Assembly: GCF_037026715.1 (NCBI RefSeq) | Contig: NZ_JBANCG010000006.1 | Coordinates: forward strand, 186,001 to 250,000 | DNA length: 64,000 nt | Direction of reading: 5' to 3' | Origin: Breoghania sp037026715 | Lineage (GTDB): Bacteria; Pseudomonadota; Alphaproteobacteria; Rhizobiales; Stappiaceae | Shown: one piece after another, positions 25,488 to 35,286 of the stretch | How positions within the stretch are numbered: the first letter of the stretch is position 1 | Layout of the letters: the number at the start of each line of letters is the position of its first letter | Made by a program: the position numbers and the translations under genes | Notes under the pieces: model-generated | The model's input: only the letters and a program-made list of their open reading frames with translations | Told to the model about the DNA's origin: nothing | The model's database searches: none

Positions 25488-25673
25488 GTGCGGCTTCGCC
25501 GCGCTTGTTGCGCTGGATTCCGCGTCTGGCCATGCGCCTTCGGCGCAGACCGCCCGGAATGAGGGCGCATGTGGTGGGCTTGAAGCCAAACACACGCTCC
25601 CTCATTCCGGACAAGCGAGGCAAAGCCGAGCGCTGATCCGGAATCCAGCGCACGAAGTGCGGCGAAGCCGCAC
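25488..25673. repeat. R6 long intergenic repeat, copy 1
   Basis: This element of about 185 bp has inverted ends (GGTGCGGCTTCGCCGC and its complement) and internal inverted arms including GCTGGATTCCG, TCTGGCCATGCG and GAATGAGG. A second full copy lies at 30710-30902 and a partial one at 32963-33020. It fills the gap after the kinase gene. Confidence 0.85.
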
Positions 25674-25695
25674 CTTCTTCTTCTCTCCCGCCCCC

Positions 25696-27084
25696 TCACA
25701 TCATCGACGGCAGCCACGTCACGATGCCGGGGAAGGCGAGCAGTCCCGCGATCGTCAGGATGTCGGCGATGAAGAAGGGCACGCAGCCGCGGAACACCTC
25801 CTGCACCGGAATGTCGGGCCTCACACCTGACACCACGAAGCAGTTGAGCCCGATCGGCGGGGTGATGAGGCACAGCTCCGCCATTTTCACCACCAGAATG
25901 CCGAACCAGATCGCGCACGCCTCGCCCGACATGCCGAAGGCGCTGTCGGCGGCGGAGACGAACTCGCCGCCGTTGAGCGCGATTACCGCCGGATAGACGA
26001 CCGGCAGCGTCAGGATCAGCATGCCGATCGCATCGATGAACATGCCGAGCACCGCATAGGCGCACAGGATCAGTACCAGCGTCAGCATCGGCTCGTGCGG
26101 CAGCGAGACGATGAAATCGCGGAAGGCATCCGGCAGGCCGGCAAAGCCCAGAAACCGCACGTAGCACAGAACGCCCCAGATCAGCGTGAAGATCATGACC
26201 GCCAGCTTCGCCGTCTCGTGCAGCGCCTGGCCGAGCTGCTTCAGCCGCATGCCCTTGACGAAGGCCGTCACCAGCACGACGAAGGCGCCGAGCGATCCGG
26301 CTTCCGTCGGCGTGGCGGAGAACGAGTAGCCGCCGATCTCCACGCCGAAGAGCGACACGAAGATCACCGCGACCACCGCGAAGATCGGCAATGTGCCGGG
26401 AATGGAGGCAAACCGCTGGCCCCAGGTGAAGCCCTTGATCGCAGGCGCATCGCCGCGCCAGGCCGCCATGCCGACGATGATGGCGACATAGACGAAGGCG
26501 GAGTAAACGCCCGGCACGAAGCCCGCGATCAAGAGCTTGCCGACCGACTGTTCCACCAGAATGGCGTAAATGACGAGGATCGCGGACGGCGGGATCAGCG
26601 AGGCGAGCGTGCCGCCGGCCGCCACCACGGCCGCCGAAAGTCGCTTGGAATAGCCGACCGCCAGCATTTCGGGAATCGCGACGCGGGCAAACACCGCCGC
26701 GGTCGCCACGCTGGCGCCGGAGACGGCGGCAAAGCCGGCGGTGGCGAAGATCGTGCCCACCGCCATGCCGCCCGGCATCCAGCCGAGCCAGCGTTTCGAG
26801 GCCTCGAAGAGCTGGCGCGTCAGCCCGGCATAGAACGCCAGAAAGCCGATCAGGATGAAGGTCGGCAAAACCGACAGCGAATAGGTCACCGATTTGGAAT
26901 GCGGAATGGTGCCCGCCATCTTCAGCGCGGTGATGAAGCCGCGCTCGAAACCCATCCGCATGGAAAAGATGACGATCAGCCCCACGACGCCGACGAAGGC
27001 CGCGGCAAAGGCCACGCGCACGCCGATGATGACGAGGACCAGCAGCACGCCGGTCATGATCAGTCCGACCTCGAAAGGTGTCAT
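25696..27084 (-). CDS. TRAP transporter large permease subunit (DctM family), system 1
   Basis: This 462-residue inner-membrane protein with about 12 hydrophobic segments couples sodium gradients to uptake of the ligand delivered by the binding protein. Family signatures include FAAVSGASVATAAVFARVAIPEM and TLASLIPPSAILVIYAIL. It overlaps the small-subunit gene by 4 bases (translational coupling) and is last in the dctPQM-like set 28052-29068, 27081-27746, 25696-27084. The substrate cannot be read from the sequence. Confidence 0.93.
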   Translation of the reverse strand: MTPFEVGLIMTGVLLVLVIIGVRVAFAAAFVGVVGLIVIFSMRMGFERGFITALKMAGTIPHSKSVTYSLSVLPTFILIGFLAFYAGLTRQLFEASKRWLGWMPGGMAVGTIFATAGFAAVSGASVATAAVFARVAIPEMLAVGYSKRLSAAVVAAGGTLASLIPPSAILVIYAILVEQSVGKLLIAGFVPGVYSAFVYVAIIVGMAAWRGDAPAIKGFTWGQRFASIPGTLPIFAVVAVIFVSLFGVEIGGYSFSATPTEAGSLGAFVVLVTAFVKGMRLKQLGQALHETAKLAVMIFTLIWGVLCYVRFLGFAGLPDAFRDFIVSLPHEPMLTLVLILCAYAVLGMFIDAIGMLILTLPVVYPAVIALNGGEFVSAADSAFGMSGEACAIWFGILVVKMAELCLITPPIGLNCFVVSGVRPDIPVQEVFRGCVPFFIADILTIAGLLAFPGIVTWLPSMM

Positions 27085-27746
27085 CGCGCGGCTCCCCCCT
27101 TGCCACTCTCGTTTTCGTTGGTGGCTTCGTCCTCATCATCCTCGTCGCCAAATGTCTCCTCGATCTCGTGGCGTGCCGTCTCCGTCACGTCCACCACCAC
27201 CGGCACGTCGATGGGCATGCGGGTCGGATCGGCGATGAGGCGTCCGTATCCGACGAGCTGTAGCACCAGGCGCAGCGACAGAAGGCTCAGTGCCACCGGC
27301 ACCAGCAGCTTCGAGGGCCAGGTCGGGAGGTTGATGTCGATGGTCGAGTCGCCGATCGTCCAGGCGCGGTAGAAGTGGAACCAGGAGCCGTAGTCGAGCG
27401 CCAGCACGACCGCGAGGATGACGAGCACGCCCAGGAACTCCGCGATCCACATGGCCCGGCCCGAGAGCATGCCCAGCAGGATCTCCATGCGGATATGCCC
27501 GCCGACCCGCTGGCAGTAGGCGATGCCGAGAAAGGTGAACACCGCCATCGCCTGCTCGGTGATGTCGATGAAGCCCGGTATCGGCTGGTTGAAGAGCGTG
27601 CGGGCGAAGATCTGCACCACCGCCAGCAGCATCAGCGCCATGATGCTGGCCGCCGCTATGAGATTGAAGACGTTTTCGACACGCGCGAGCCCACCGGAAA
27701 GGATCCGGTAAGTCGCGGCATCTGCGGGCATTTCTGGTTGGGTCAT
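27081..27746 (-). CDS. TRAP transporter small permease subunit (DctQ family), system 1
   Basis: This 221-residue inner-membrane protein has four hydrophobic helices (about 28-50, 65-85, 105-125 and 150-172). FARTLFNQPIPGFIDITEQ is the usual DctQ signature. The C-terminal tail is strongly acidic (FGDEDDEDEATNENES). It pairs with the large subunit, whose start overlaps its stop by 4 bases. The ribosome site before the ATG is weak. A gap of about 300 bases with an R4 repeat separates it from the binding-protein gene. Confidence 0.9.
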   Translation of the reverse strand: MTQPEMPADAATYRILSGGLARVENVFNLIAAASIMALMLLAVVQIFARTLFNQPIPGFIDITEQAMAVFTFLGIAYCQRVGGHIRMEILLGMLSGRAMWIAEFLGVLVILAVVLALDYGSWFHFYRAWTIGDSTIDINLPTWPSKLLVPVALSLLSLRLVLQLVGYGRLIADPTRMPIDVPVVVDVTETARHEIEETFGDEDDEDEATNENESGKGGAAR

Positions 27747-27910
27747 GCTGGATGCGCGCCTGAAGGTTTCAGTGATGCAGTATTTCTCGGGTTCGGGTGG
27801 GGCGGGATAGACCGTGCAGCGGGATCTGCTGTGTGGCGGGATCAGCCGTGCGGCGGACCCGGCACGTCCCGGACGCCGGCCCCTCCCGTCCCGGGCTCCG
27901 CTCCCTCCGC

Positions 27911-28006
27911 CGTCATCCTCCGGCTTCGTCCGGGGGATCCATTGGCCTTTCCGTGTCTGCGGCGACCGGCAATGGATCGCCCGGACTGCGCCGGGCGATG
28001 ACGGAT
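27911..28006. repeat. R4 intergenic repeat, copy 2
   Basis: Paired palindromes of the type GTCATCCTCCGGCTTCGTCC and GATCGCCCGGACTGCGCCGG are framed by CGTCATC and GATGACGG. The repeat lies between the TRAP binding-protein and small-subunit genes. The rest of the 305-base gap (27747-28051) holds no gene that I can see. Confidence 0.75.
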
Positions 28007-28051
28007 GAGAGGTCGGGGCAAAACGTCATGTCGCCATACCCCGACCGGGCG

Positions 28052-29068
28052 TCAGCCCTTGATCTCGGCCTGCATGCTGTCCAGCAGCTGCTGGCCGGGA
28101 ACGCCCTGAGCTTCCATCTTTTCCACCCAGTCCTTCCAGATCGGCGCGGCCTTCTCGCGCAGCGCCTCAAGGTCCGCGTCGGAGAACTTGACCTGGGTGA
28201 TCTCCTGCTTCTTCAGCGTCGGCCACCAGCGGTCGTAGACCGTCTGGTAGTTCTTGATGTAGTGGTCGACGGCCGGCTGGACGCTCTCGTCCAGGATCTT
28301 CTTCAGATCATCAGGCAGGGCGGCGTAGGCATCCGAATTCATCACCACCGGGCACTGCACGGTGCCGGGGTTCATGTTCGCCGTCCACCAGTTGCCGACT
28401 TCCACGGTCTTGAAGGAGAGATGGGCGTGCGGGGCGAAGGAGGCCGCCTGCACCGTGCCCGATTCCATCGCCTGATAGGTCTCCGCCGCGGTCACCGTGG
28501 TCGGCACCGCGCCGATGGCCCGCATCAGCTCGCCAATGCCGCCCAGCGCGCGCACGCGCATGCCGTCGAAATCCTTGATCGAGGTCGGCGCCTCACCCTT
28601 GCCGAGGAAGTTGTACTGCGGCATCGGGGTCGGCATGAAGGCGATGGCGTTCCAGCGCGCGAGATCCTTCTTCACCGCGTCCTGCTCGTAGAGCTTCATG
28701 GAGACGCGGGCCTCGGTCTCGAGGTCGGAAACGCCCAGGAACGGCAGTTCCAGAACGGTCAGGGTCGGGTTCTTGTCGGCATGGTAGGAGGCGCAGATCT
28801 GCGCCATCTCGAAGGCGCCGATGGAAATACCGTCCAGGTTCTCGCGCGCCTTCGACAGGGCGGCCCCGTAATGGAGCTTGATCTCGAACCGGCCGTTCGA
28901 TTCCTTGGCGACCCGTTCGGCCAGATATTCGACGTTCTCGGTAAAGGCGCGGCGGTTGCCCCACAGCGAGACATTCCACGTCACCTCGGCGGCGAAGCTT
29001 TCCGCCGCGAAACCGAAAGTGAGCGCGCCGGCCGTGGCGGCGATCGCCAGCTTGCGGACATTGATCAT
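28052..29068 (-). CDS. TRAP transporter periplasmic binding protein (DctP family), system 1
   Basis: This 338-residue exported protein has a short Sec signal peptide (about 1-27, cleavage after SFA). The mature part starts AEVTWNVSLWGNRRAF. The conserved Arg that clamps the carboxylate of TRAP ligands is probably in GMRVRALGG. The ATG at 29068 has GGAGG 8 bases upstream. Longer in-frame extensions are not supported. It is the first gene of the TRAP set, which most likely takes up an organic acid or related compound. The ligand is unknown. Confidence 0.92.
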   Translation of the reverse strand: MINVRKLAIAATAGALTFGFAAESFAAEVTWNVSLWGNRRAFTENVEYLAERVAKESNGRFEIKLHYGAALSKARENLDGISIGAFEMAQICASYHADKNPTLTVLELPFLGVSDLETEARVSMKLYEQDAVKKDLARWNAIAFMPTPMPQYNFLGKGEAPTSIKDFDGMRVRALGGIGELMRAIGAVPTTVTAAETYQAMESGTVQAASFAPHAHLSFKTVEVGNWWTANMNPGTVQCPVVMNSDAYAALPDDLKKILDESVQPAVDHYIKNYQTVYDRWWPTLKKQEITQVKFSDADLEALREKAAPIWKDWVEKMEAQGVPGQQLLDSMQAEIKG

Positions 29069-29539
29069 CAACGTGTCCTCCCAGATCACGGGTGCGACCG
29101 GTCTCCCTCTGCCTGTACCGCCATCCCCGGTCACCCGGATGGCAGCGCATGGTGAAGCCGCATTTCTAACATGCCGTGAGGCTATTGCGAGCAAAGAAGG
29201 CTGCTTGTCCAAGAGTAATCGGGAGAAAGCCGGGCAGGGCATGCGGCCGCACGCGCCGCCACCCCCTTTGTAGCGCCCCGTCTCTGCGTCAGCGGCTCTT
29301 CTCTGCATGGGTGGAATATGGTTTGCTGCGCGCGGGAGGAGGGGCTTTGCGTGAAGGCCCTTTCGCATTGTTCGCAGGCCGGGCATTTCTCCAGCGTCAC
29401 TCTTGATGAAATGGCGTGCGGCAGTGCGCCGGAGGTGACGCTGCGCGGTGTTTTCGCCCGCTCCGCATTCCCTTCTCCCCAATGCCCGCCTGCGCCACGT
29501 ATGGCGCTACGACGAGGTTTCAGGAGGAGAAGGCCGCCC
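29069..29539. other. Intergenic region between the TRAP binding-protein and acyl-CoA dehydrogenase genes
   Basis: This 471-base divergent promoter region contains a small 7-bp hairpin GCCATCC/GGATGGC at 29120-29143, the ribosome site of the acyl-CoA dehydrogenase (AGGAGGAG at about 29522) and no convincing gene. I cannot place promoters with confidence. Confidence 0.5.
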
Positions 29540-30694
<1,155 letters not shown>

Positions 30695-30709
30695 GGGGGC
30701 AGGAAGGAA

Positions 30710-30902
30710 AGCGGAGGCGCTTCGCGCCGCTTGCCCACGCTGGATTTCGGGTCTGGCCATGCCGCTTCGCGGCAGACCGCCCGGAATGAGGGAGCAAGTG
30801 GCAGACTTGAAGCCCAGCACACCCTCCCTCATCCCGGACAAGAGAGGCGAAGCCGAACGCCGATCCGGGATCCAGCGCAATGAGCGCGGCAAAGCCGCTC
30901 CT
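30710..30902. repeat. R6 long intergenic repeat, copy 2
   Basis: This copy of about 190 bp matches the element at 25488-25673 along most of its length (CTGGATT, GTCTGGCCATGC, GCAGACCGCCCGGAATGAGG, CTCCCTCAT, GGACAAG). Its ends form an inverted pair of AGCGGAGGCGC type. It again lies just after a stop codon. Confidence 0.85.
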
Positions 30903-31002
30903 CAATCTTGACCCCTCGGTCCTTCCCCCCAACCGCCGGCCACGCATTGCCCGCCGCATCCCCATCCCGTACCTTCATGCCATCACGCAACGGGATCCAT
31001 TG

Positions 31003-32988
31003 ATGCTTCGCGCCGCCCTCGCCATGCTGCTGCTTCTCGCCGTCACCGGCGCCCGCGCCGCTGACGACCCCGTCACAGCCCTCGCCGCCGCCAATGCGGC
31101 CCTGGCCGAACTGAATATCCCGGTCACCTCGGGCGCTGCCGCCGGCTACGTGCCGGACAAGACCTGTGCGCTCTGCCATGAGGACAAGGCGGAAAGCTTC
31201 AAGCATGTCGCCATGGGCAAGAGCTTCTACCGCCCGTTCTCCCAACCCGCGATCGAGGATTTTGCGACCGGCTACCACCACGCGCCCTCCGACCGGTACT
31301 ACGAGATGGAGAAGCGCGACGGCGCCTACATCTTCCGCCGCTACAAGCTGGCCCCCGACGGCACCCGCATCGATGTCTTCGAGCGCAAGGTCGACTGGAT
31401 CCTCGGCTCCGGCAACCATGCCCGCGTCTACCTCTACCAGGCGGCCGATGGCGCGCTCTATCAGCTGCCGCTCGCCTGGTACACGCAAGGAGGCGGCCAC
31501 TGGGCGATGGCGCCGGGCTTCGAGTTCAAGCTGCATCTGGGGGTCGGCCGGCAGGTGCGCCGCTCCTGCATGACCTGCCACAACGCGTTCCCGCAAGTCG
31601 CGGAAGGCTCCGACGCGCTGCACATGCCGGAGGTCTACCCGAAGGATCTGCCGGAGGGCATCGGCTGCCAGCGCTGTCATGGCCCCGGCGCCGCTCATGC
31701 GGGCCGCGCGATTGCCGGAGACGAGGAGGCGGTCACGCGCGCGGCCATCGTCAATCCGGGCAAGCTGGCGCGCGAAAAGCTCTATTCCGTGTGCTACGGC
31801 TGCCACATGCAGCCGACCGTGGCGGTGACCGGCATCCGCCGCTTTGGCCGCGGCGCCTATTCCTTCCGTCCGGGCGAGGATCTCGACGCCTATCGTACCG
31901 GGCTCGATATCGTCGATCCCGGCATGCCGAAGGCCGAGCGCTTCGAGATCAACCACCACCCCTACCGGTTGGAGCAGAGCCGCTGCTTCATTGAAAGCGG
32001 CGGCAAGCTCGGCTGTCTCACCTGTCACGATCCGCATGTGAAACGCACGCCGGCCGAGCGCCCGGCCCATTACCGCGCCGCCTGCCTTACCTGCCATGCG
32101 ACGGATGCCGCAGGCCTGCCGCTGGCAACGACGGCGCCGGCCGGCGCCACTTCCGCCCACCCGCAGATCGCGGCGGATGCGGACTGCACCGTCTGCCACA
32201 TGCCGGCGCGGCGCACGCAGGACGTCATCGAGGTGACGATGACCGACCACCGCATCGTCCGCGATCCGGGACCGGGCGATCTCACCGCCCCCATCGACAA
32301 GCGGGTGACGGAAGTCGCGGGTGTCGAAATGCTCGATCCGCACGCGCCCGTTCCGCAGGACGAGGCACTTGCCGCGCGCGCCATGGCGGTGCTGGATTAT
32401 ACCGGCGGCAAGGCTGGCTATGCGGCGGATGCGCTCGCGGTGCTTCTTGCCCGCGCGCCGAGCCGTCATTTCGAGCCGTGGTACGCGCTTGCCGAAAGCC
32501 GTTTCCGTGCCGCCGATTTCAGGGGCGCGCTGGACCCGCTCGCCCAGGCGATCCTGCGCGCGCCGCACCACCCCAGGCTCCGTGCGATGGAGGCGGTGGC
32601 GCTCTACGGTACGGGCCGCAAGGCGCTCGGGCTTCAGCGCATGGAGGCGCTTCTGGCCGGACGGGACGACCTGCCGCTCGCCCGCTACCAGCTTGCCGTC
32701 ATGTATCGCTCCGAGGGTCGGATGGACGACGCTATCGCGGCGGCGCGACAAGCCCTTGCGGCGCGTTTCAACCTGTGGATGGCCTGGCGGCTCATCGGCG
32801 AGATCGAGCTGGAACGCGGCAACGCGGAAGCGGCGGCCGATGCCTTTAAGGCGGCGCTTGCCATCGAGCCCGATGCGGAACGGGTCTCCGAGGGCCTTGT
32901 CAGCGCGCTCGAACGCCTCGGGCGGGCCGGGGAGGCGGGGCTTTATCGGGCGGCATCGGAGGGAAGCGGAGCGGCTTCGCCGCACTGA
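31003..32988 (+). CDS. multiheme c-type cytochrome with C-terminal TPR repeats (seven CxxCH)
   Basis: This 661-residue exported protein has a Sec signal peptide (about 1-19, cleavage after ARA). Seven heme-binding CxxCH motifs start at residues 55, 189, 222, 264, 338, 361 and 395. The region from about 440 to 640 consists of TPR-like helices (PWYALAESRFRAADFRGALD, then LARYQLAVMYRSEGRMDDAI). It resembles the cytochrome c554/multiheme plus TPR proteins found with anaerobic or alternative respiratory chains, but the electron partner is unknown. The ATG at 31003 lacks a strong ribosome site but begins the signal peptide. The last 8-9 residues (GSGAASPH) are encoded by a partial R6 repeat, so the tail is probably repeat-derived. 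Confidence 0.9.
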   Translation: MLRAALAMLLLLAVTGARAADDPVTALAAANAALAELNIPVTSGAAAGYVPDKTCALCHEDKAESFKHVAMGKSFYRPFSQPAIEDFATGYHHAPSDRYYEMEKRDGAYIFRRYKLAPDGTRIDVFERKVDWILGSGNHARVYLYQAADGALYQLPLAWYTQGGGHWAMAPGFEFKLHLGVGRQVRRSCMTCHNAFPQVAEGSDALHMPEVYPKDLPEGIGCQRCHGPGAAHAGRAIAGDEEAVTRAAIVNPGKLAREKLYSVCYGCHMQPTVAVTGIRRFGRGAYSFRPGEDLDAYRTGLDIVDPGMPKAERFEINHHPYRLEQSRCFIESGGKLGCLTCHDPHVKRTPAERPAHYRAACLTCHATDAAGLPLATTAPAGATSAHPQIAADADCTVCHMPARRTQDVIEVTMTDHRIVRDPGPGDLTAPIDKRVTEVAGVEMLDPHAPVPQDEALAARAMAVLDYTGGKAGYAADALAVLLARAPSRHFEPWYALAESRFRAADFRGALDPLAQAILRAPHHPRLRAMEAVALYGTGRKALGLQRMEALLAGRDDLPLARYQLAVMYRSEGRMDDAIAAARQALAARFNLWMAWRLIGEIELERGNAEAAADAFKAALAIEPDAERVSEGLVSALERLGRAGEAGLYRAASEGSGAASPH

Positions 32989-33020
32989 TTTCTGGGTTCC
33001 GGGTCTGGCCATGCCGCTTG
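32963..33020. repeat. R6 repeat, truncated copy overlapping a gene 3' end
   Basis: GGAAGCGGAGCGGCTTCGCC then GGGTCTGGCCATGCCGCTTG matches the beginning of the other R6 copies. It stops where an R2 element begins. It supplies the stop codon and last codons of the multiheme cytochrome gene. Confidence 0.75.
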
Positions 33021-33155
33021 CCCCCCTCTCCCCCCTTGCGGGGGAGATGTCGATGCAGTCGACAGAGGGGGGTAGGCCGCTAGCTCCGAAGCTGCCGCTC
33101 ACCCCCCTCTGTCATGCATGCGCATGACATCTCCCCCACAAGGGGGGAGAGGGGG
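33021..33155. repeat. R2 intergenic hairpin repeat, copy 2
   Basis: Arms of CCCCTCTCCCCCCTTGCGGG type face each other with inner palindromes TCGATGCAGTCGA and ATGCATGCGCAT and a loop with TCCGAAGCTGCC. It directly abuts the truncated R6 copy. Confidence 0.85.
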
Positions 33156-33190
33156 TGCACGTTGCGCATGCTCGGCATGTCTCTCGCCCC

Positions 33191-33979
33191 TCAAAATCCC
33201 CGCGAGAGCGTCACGCCCACCTTGGTGAAATCGTCGAAATCGCTGGTCACGCCGATCTCGCCCTTGACGAGCATCCGCCCCTTCGCCGTCGCCGCGCGCA
33301 GTTCCAGAATTCCGGTGGTGTAGGCGGTCACGCCTCCCTCTCCGTCCACCTGCACCTCGCCCTCCGCCATCGCCTTGCCGCGCAGATGGAATGGCGCGTC
33401 GGGCGGCGCGCCGAAGCCGCGTTCATAGGCAAGCGACACGCCGGCAAACAGATAGGAATAATCGCTGCGCCCTGCTGTCATCCGGCTCAGCGCGCCGAAT
33501 TTCAGCGCCGGCACGAGCATGTCCTGATCGGGATAGGGCCGCTCGGGATGCAGCGCGATGAAACGTTCCGCCAGTGCATCGGCACCCAGCACGAACAGGC
33601 TCGTCCCGCTCTCGTTGAAATGCTCGAACCCGGTACGCAGCTGGGATGTGATCCGCGTGCGCCCGTCGAACCAGTAGGCGAACCCCGGTGCGGCCAGCAG
33701 GCCGAAGGCGTCCTCGCCGGTGTGGCGCGAATAGCCCGCCCAGCCGGAAAAGACGAGATCCACGCTGTCGGAATAGTAGCTCTCGGCGCGAAACGGCACG
33801 GAAACGGCAGGCGCCTCGGCCATGCCGCCGGGCCGGTGGTCGTAGCCGAGGCCGATCTCGATCGCGGGCCGGTGCGAGGCGTTCGGTCTCTTTTCAGGCA
33901 GATCCGAGGCAAGGGGAGCGGGGCACGATATCCCCGCTGCAAATACAGCGATAAGGGCCGCCTCCAGACGCCTTCGCAC
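33191..33979 (-). CDS. predicted outer-membrane or periplasmic beta-rich protein
   Basis: From a GTG at 33979 this gives 262 residues with a signal-like N-terminus (VRRRLEAALIAVFAAGISC). The rest alternates hydrophobic and polar residues with many aromatic residues (DLVFSGWAGYSRHTG, then SYLFAGVSLAYERGF) and ends in Phe (TLSRGF), the usual last residue of outer-membrane beta-barrels. It resembles unclassified barrel proteins. I do not recognise a defined family. The start is uncertain: the GTG has GGGGGAG very close, and an ATG farther upstream (34135) would overlap rsmE. The Cys after AAGIS could be lipidated but is not a good lipobox. Confidence 0.6.
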   Translation of the reverse strand: MRRRLEAALIAVFAAGISCPAPLASDLPEKRPNASHRPAIEIGLGYDHRPGGMAEAPAVSVPFRAESYYSDSVDLVFSGWAGYSRHTGEDAFGLLAAPGFAYWFDGRTRITSQLRTGFEHFNESGTSLFVLGADALAERFIALHPERPYPDQDMLVPALKFGALSRMTAGRSDYSYLFAGVSLAYERGFGAPPDAPFHLRGKAMAEGEVQVDGEGGVTAYTTGILELRAATAKGRMLVKGEIGVTSDFDDFTKVGVTLSRGF

Positions 33980-34112
33980 AACTCCCCCGGCCAATCCCCA
34001 CCCTATCGGGCAACACCGCGCGCCGCATGTCAATTCCCGCAAGGATGCGCGCGGTGGATCGTGGCCGCAAAGGCCGTTGCCAAGGGCGTGCGCGGCGAAT
34101 ACCGTCCGCGCC

Positions 34113-34862
34113 ATGCCCCGATACGATTTCCGCATGCCCCGCCTGTTCCTCGACGCCGATCTGAGAGCCGGCCACGCCGTCGCCCTCGATCGGGCCCAGT
34201 CGAACTATCTCCTCAACGTCCTGCGCCTGAAACAGGGCGACGGCGTTCTCGTCTTCAATGGCAGGGACGGCGAATGGAGAAGCGAGATCTCCGTCTCCGG
34301 TCGCAAGGCCTGCGCGCTGGAGGTGGTCGATGAGACCCGCCCGCAGACCCCGCCGCCCGATCTTCTCTACTGCTTCGCGCCGCTCAAGCACGCCCGGCTC
34401 GACTACATGGTCCAGAAAGCGGTGGAGATGGGGGCCGGCGCGCTTCAGCCGGTCATGACCCGCTTCACCCAGTCAGGCCGCATCAATCTGGAGCGTGCGC
34501 AGGCCAATATCGTGGAGGCCTGCGAGCAATGCGGCGTCATCGCCGTGCCGGCCATCCGCGAGCCCGTTTCGCTTGAAAGGCTCGTCGCCGATTGGCCGGA
34601 GAACGATCTAGGCCGCCGGCTGATATTCTGCGACGAGGGCGAGGAGAGCCAGAATCCGCTGGAAGCCCTGAAGGGGCTCGAACGCGGTCCGCTCGCCGTG
34701 CTCATCGGCCCGGAGGGCGGCTTTGCCGAGGAGGAGCGCGAACTCTTGCGCCGGCAGGATTTCGTCACGCCCGTGCCGCTCGGACCCCGCGTGCTCCGGG
34801 CGGATACGGCGGCCGTCGCCGCGCTCGCCGTGGTGCAGGCGGCACTTGGCGACTGGCGGTAG
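34113..34862 (+). CDS. rsmE: 16S rRNA m3U1498 methyltransferase
   Basis: This 249-residue SPOUT-class enzyme methylates U1498 of 16S rRNA with S-adenosylmethionine. An N-terminal PUA-like domain (MPRLFLDADL, then VLRLKQGDGVLVFNGRDGEW) precedes the trefoil-knot catalytic domain with LIGPEGGFAEEE and LGPRVLRADTAAVAALAVVQ, the hallmark knot loops. The ATG at 34113 gives MPRYDFRMPRLF, like rhizobial homologues. The ATG at 34134 is the alternative. It lies upstream of gshA, as in many Rhizobiales, here separated by an R2 repeat. Confidence 0.93.
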   Translation: MPRYDFRMPRLFLDADLRAGHAVALDRAQSNYLLNVLRLKQGDGVLVFNGRDGEWRSEISVSGRKACALEVVDETRPQTPPPDLLYCFAPLKHARLDYMVQKAVEMGAGALQPVMTRFTQSGRINLERAQANIVEACEQCGVIAVPAIREPVSLERLVADWPENDLGRRLIFCDEGEESQNPLEALKGLERGPLAVLIGPEGGFAEEERELLRRQDFVTPVPLGPRVLRADTAAVAALAVVQAALGDWR

Positions 34863-34890
34863 AGCGTCGTCCGAGCGCTCAACGCTTGTT

Positions 34891-35022
34891 CCCCTCTCCC
34901 CCCTTGCGGGGGAGATGTCCCGCCTTCGCGGGACAGAGGGGGGTAAGCCACGCGCACCGAACCTGCCGCGCCCCCCCTCTGTCGGCTTGCGCCGACATCT
35001 CCCCCGCAAGGGGGGAGAGGGG
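34891..35022. repeat. R2 intergenic hairpin repeat, copy 3
   Basis: Arms of CCCCTCTCCCCCCTTGCGGG form and complement enclose inner palindromes (TCCCGCCTTCGCGGGA, TCGGCTTGCGCCGA) and a loop with ACCGAACCTGCC. It lies between rsmE and gshA. The remaining gap to 35286 holds GC-rich sequence without a recognisable gene or signal. Confidence 0.85.
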
Positions 35023-35286
35023 CGCAAGTCGCTGGCGCACAGTACCCCTCCCGATTGCGCCGAAAACCGCCATCCCCGCCGCCTCACCGGCCCGTCATTG
35101 TCCGTGGCACCAAATGGCGACTGGCCATCGCGGCCTTGCGGCGCTATTTGAGGTCGCAACGGCCGCAGCGACCTGCGCCGCAGGACCGCCCTTTCGGGCT
35201 GGCGCGGTGCGGGGCTGAAGCCCCTCAAAGCCACACGCGGGCCGCAGGCTGTGAGCGCTGCCGGTTCGCGTTCCAAGGAAGCACGC

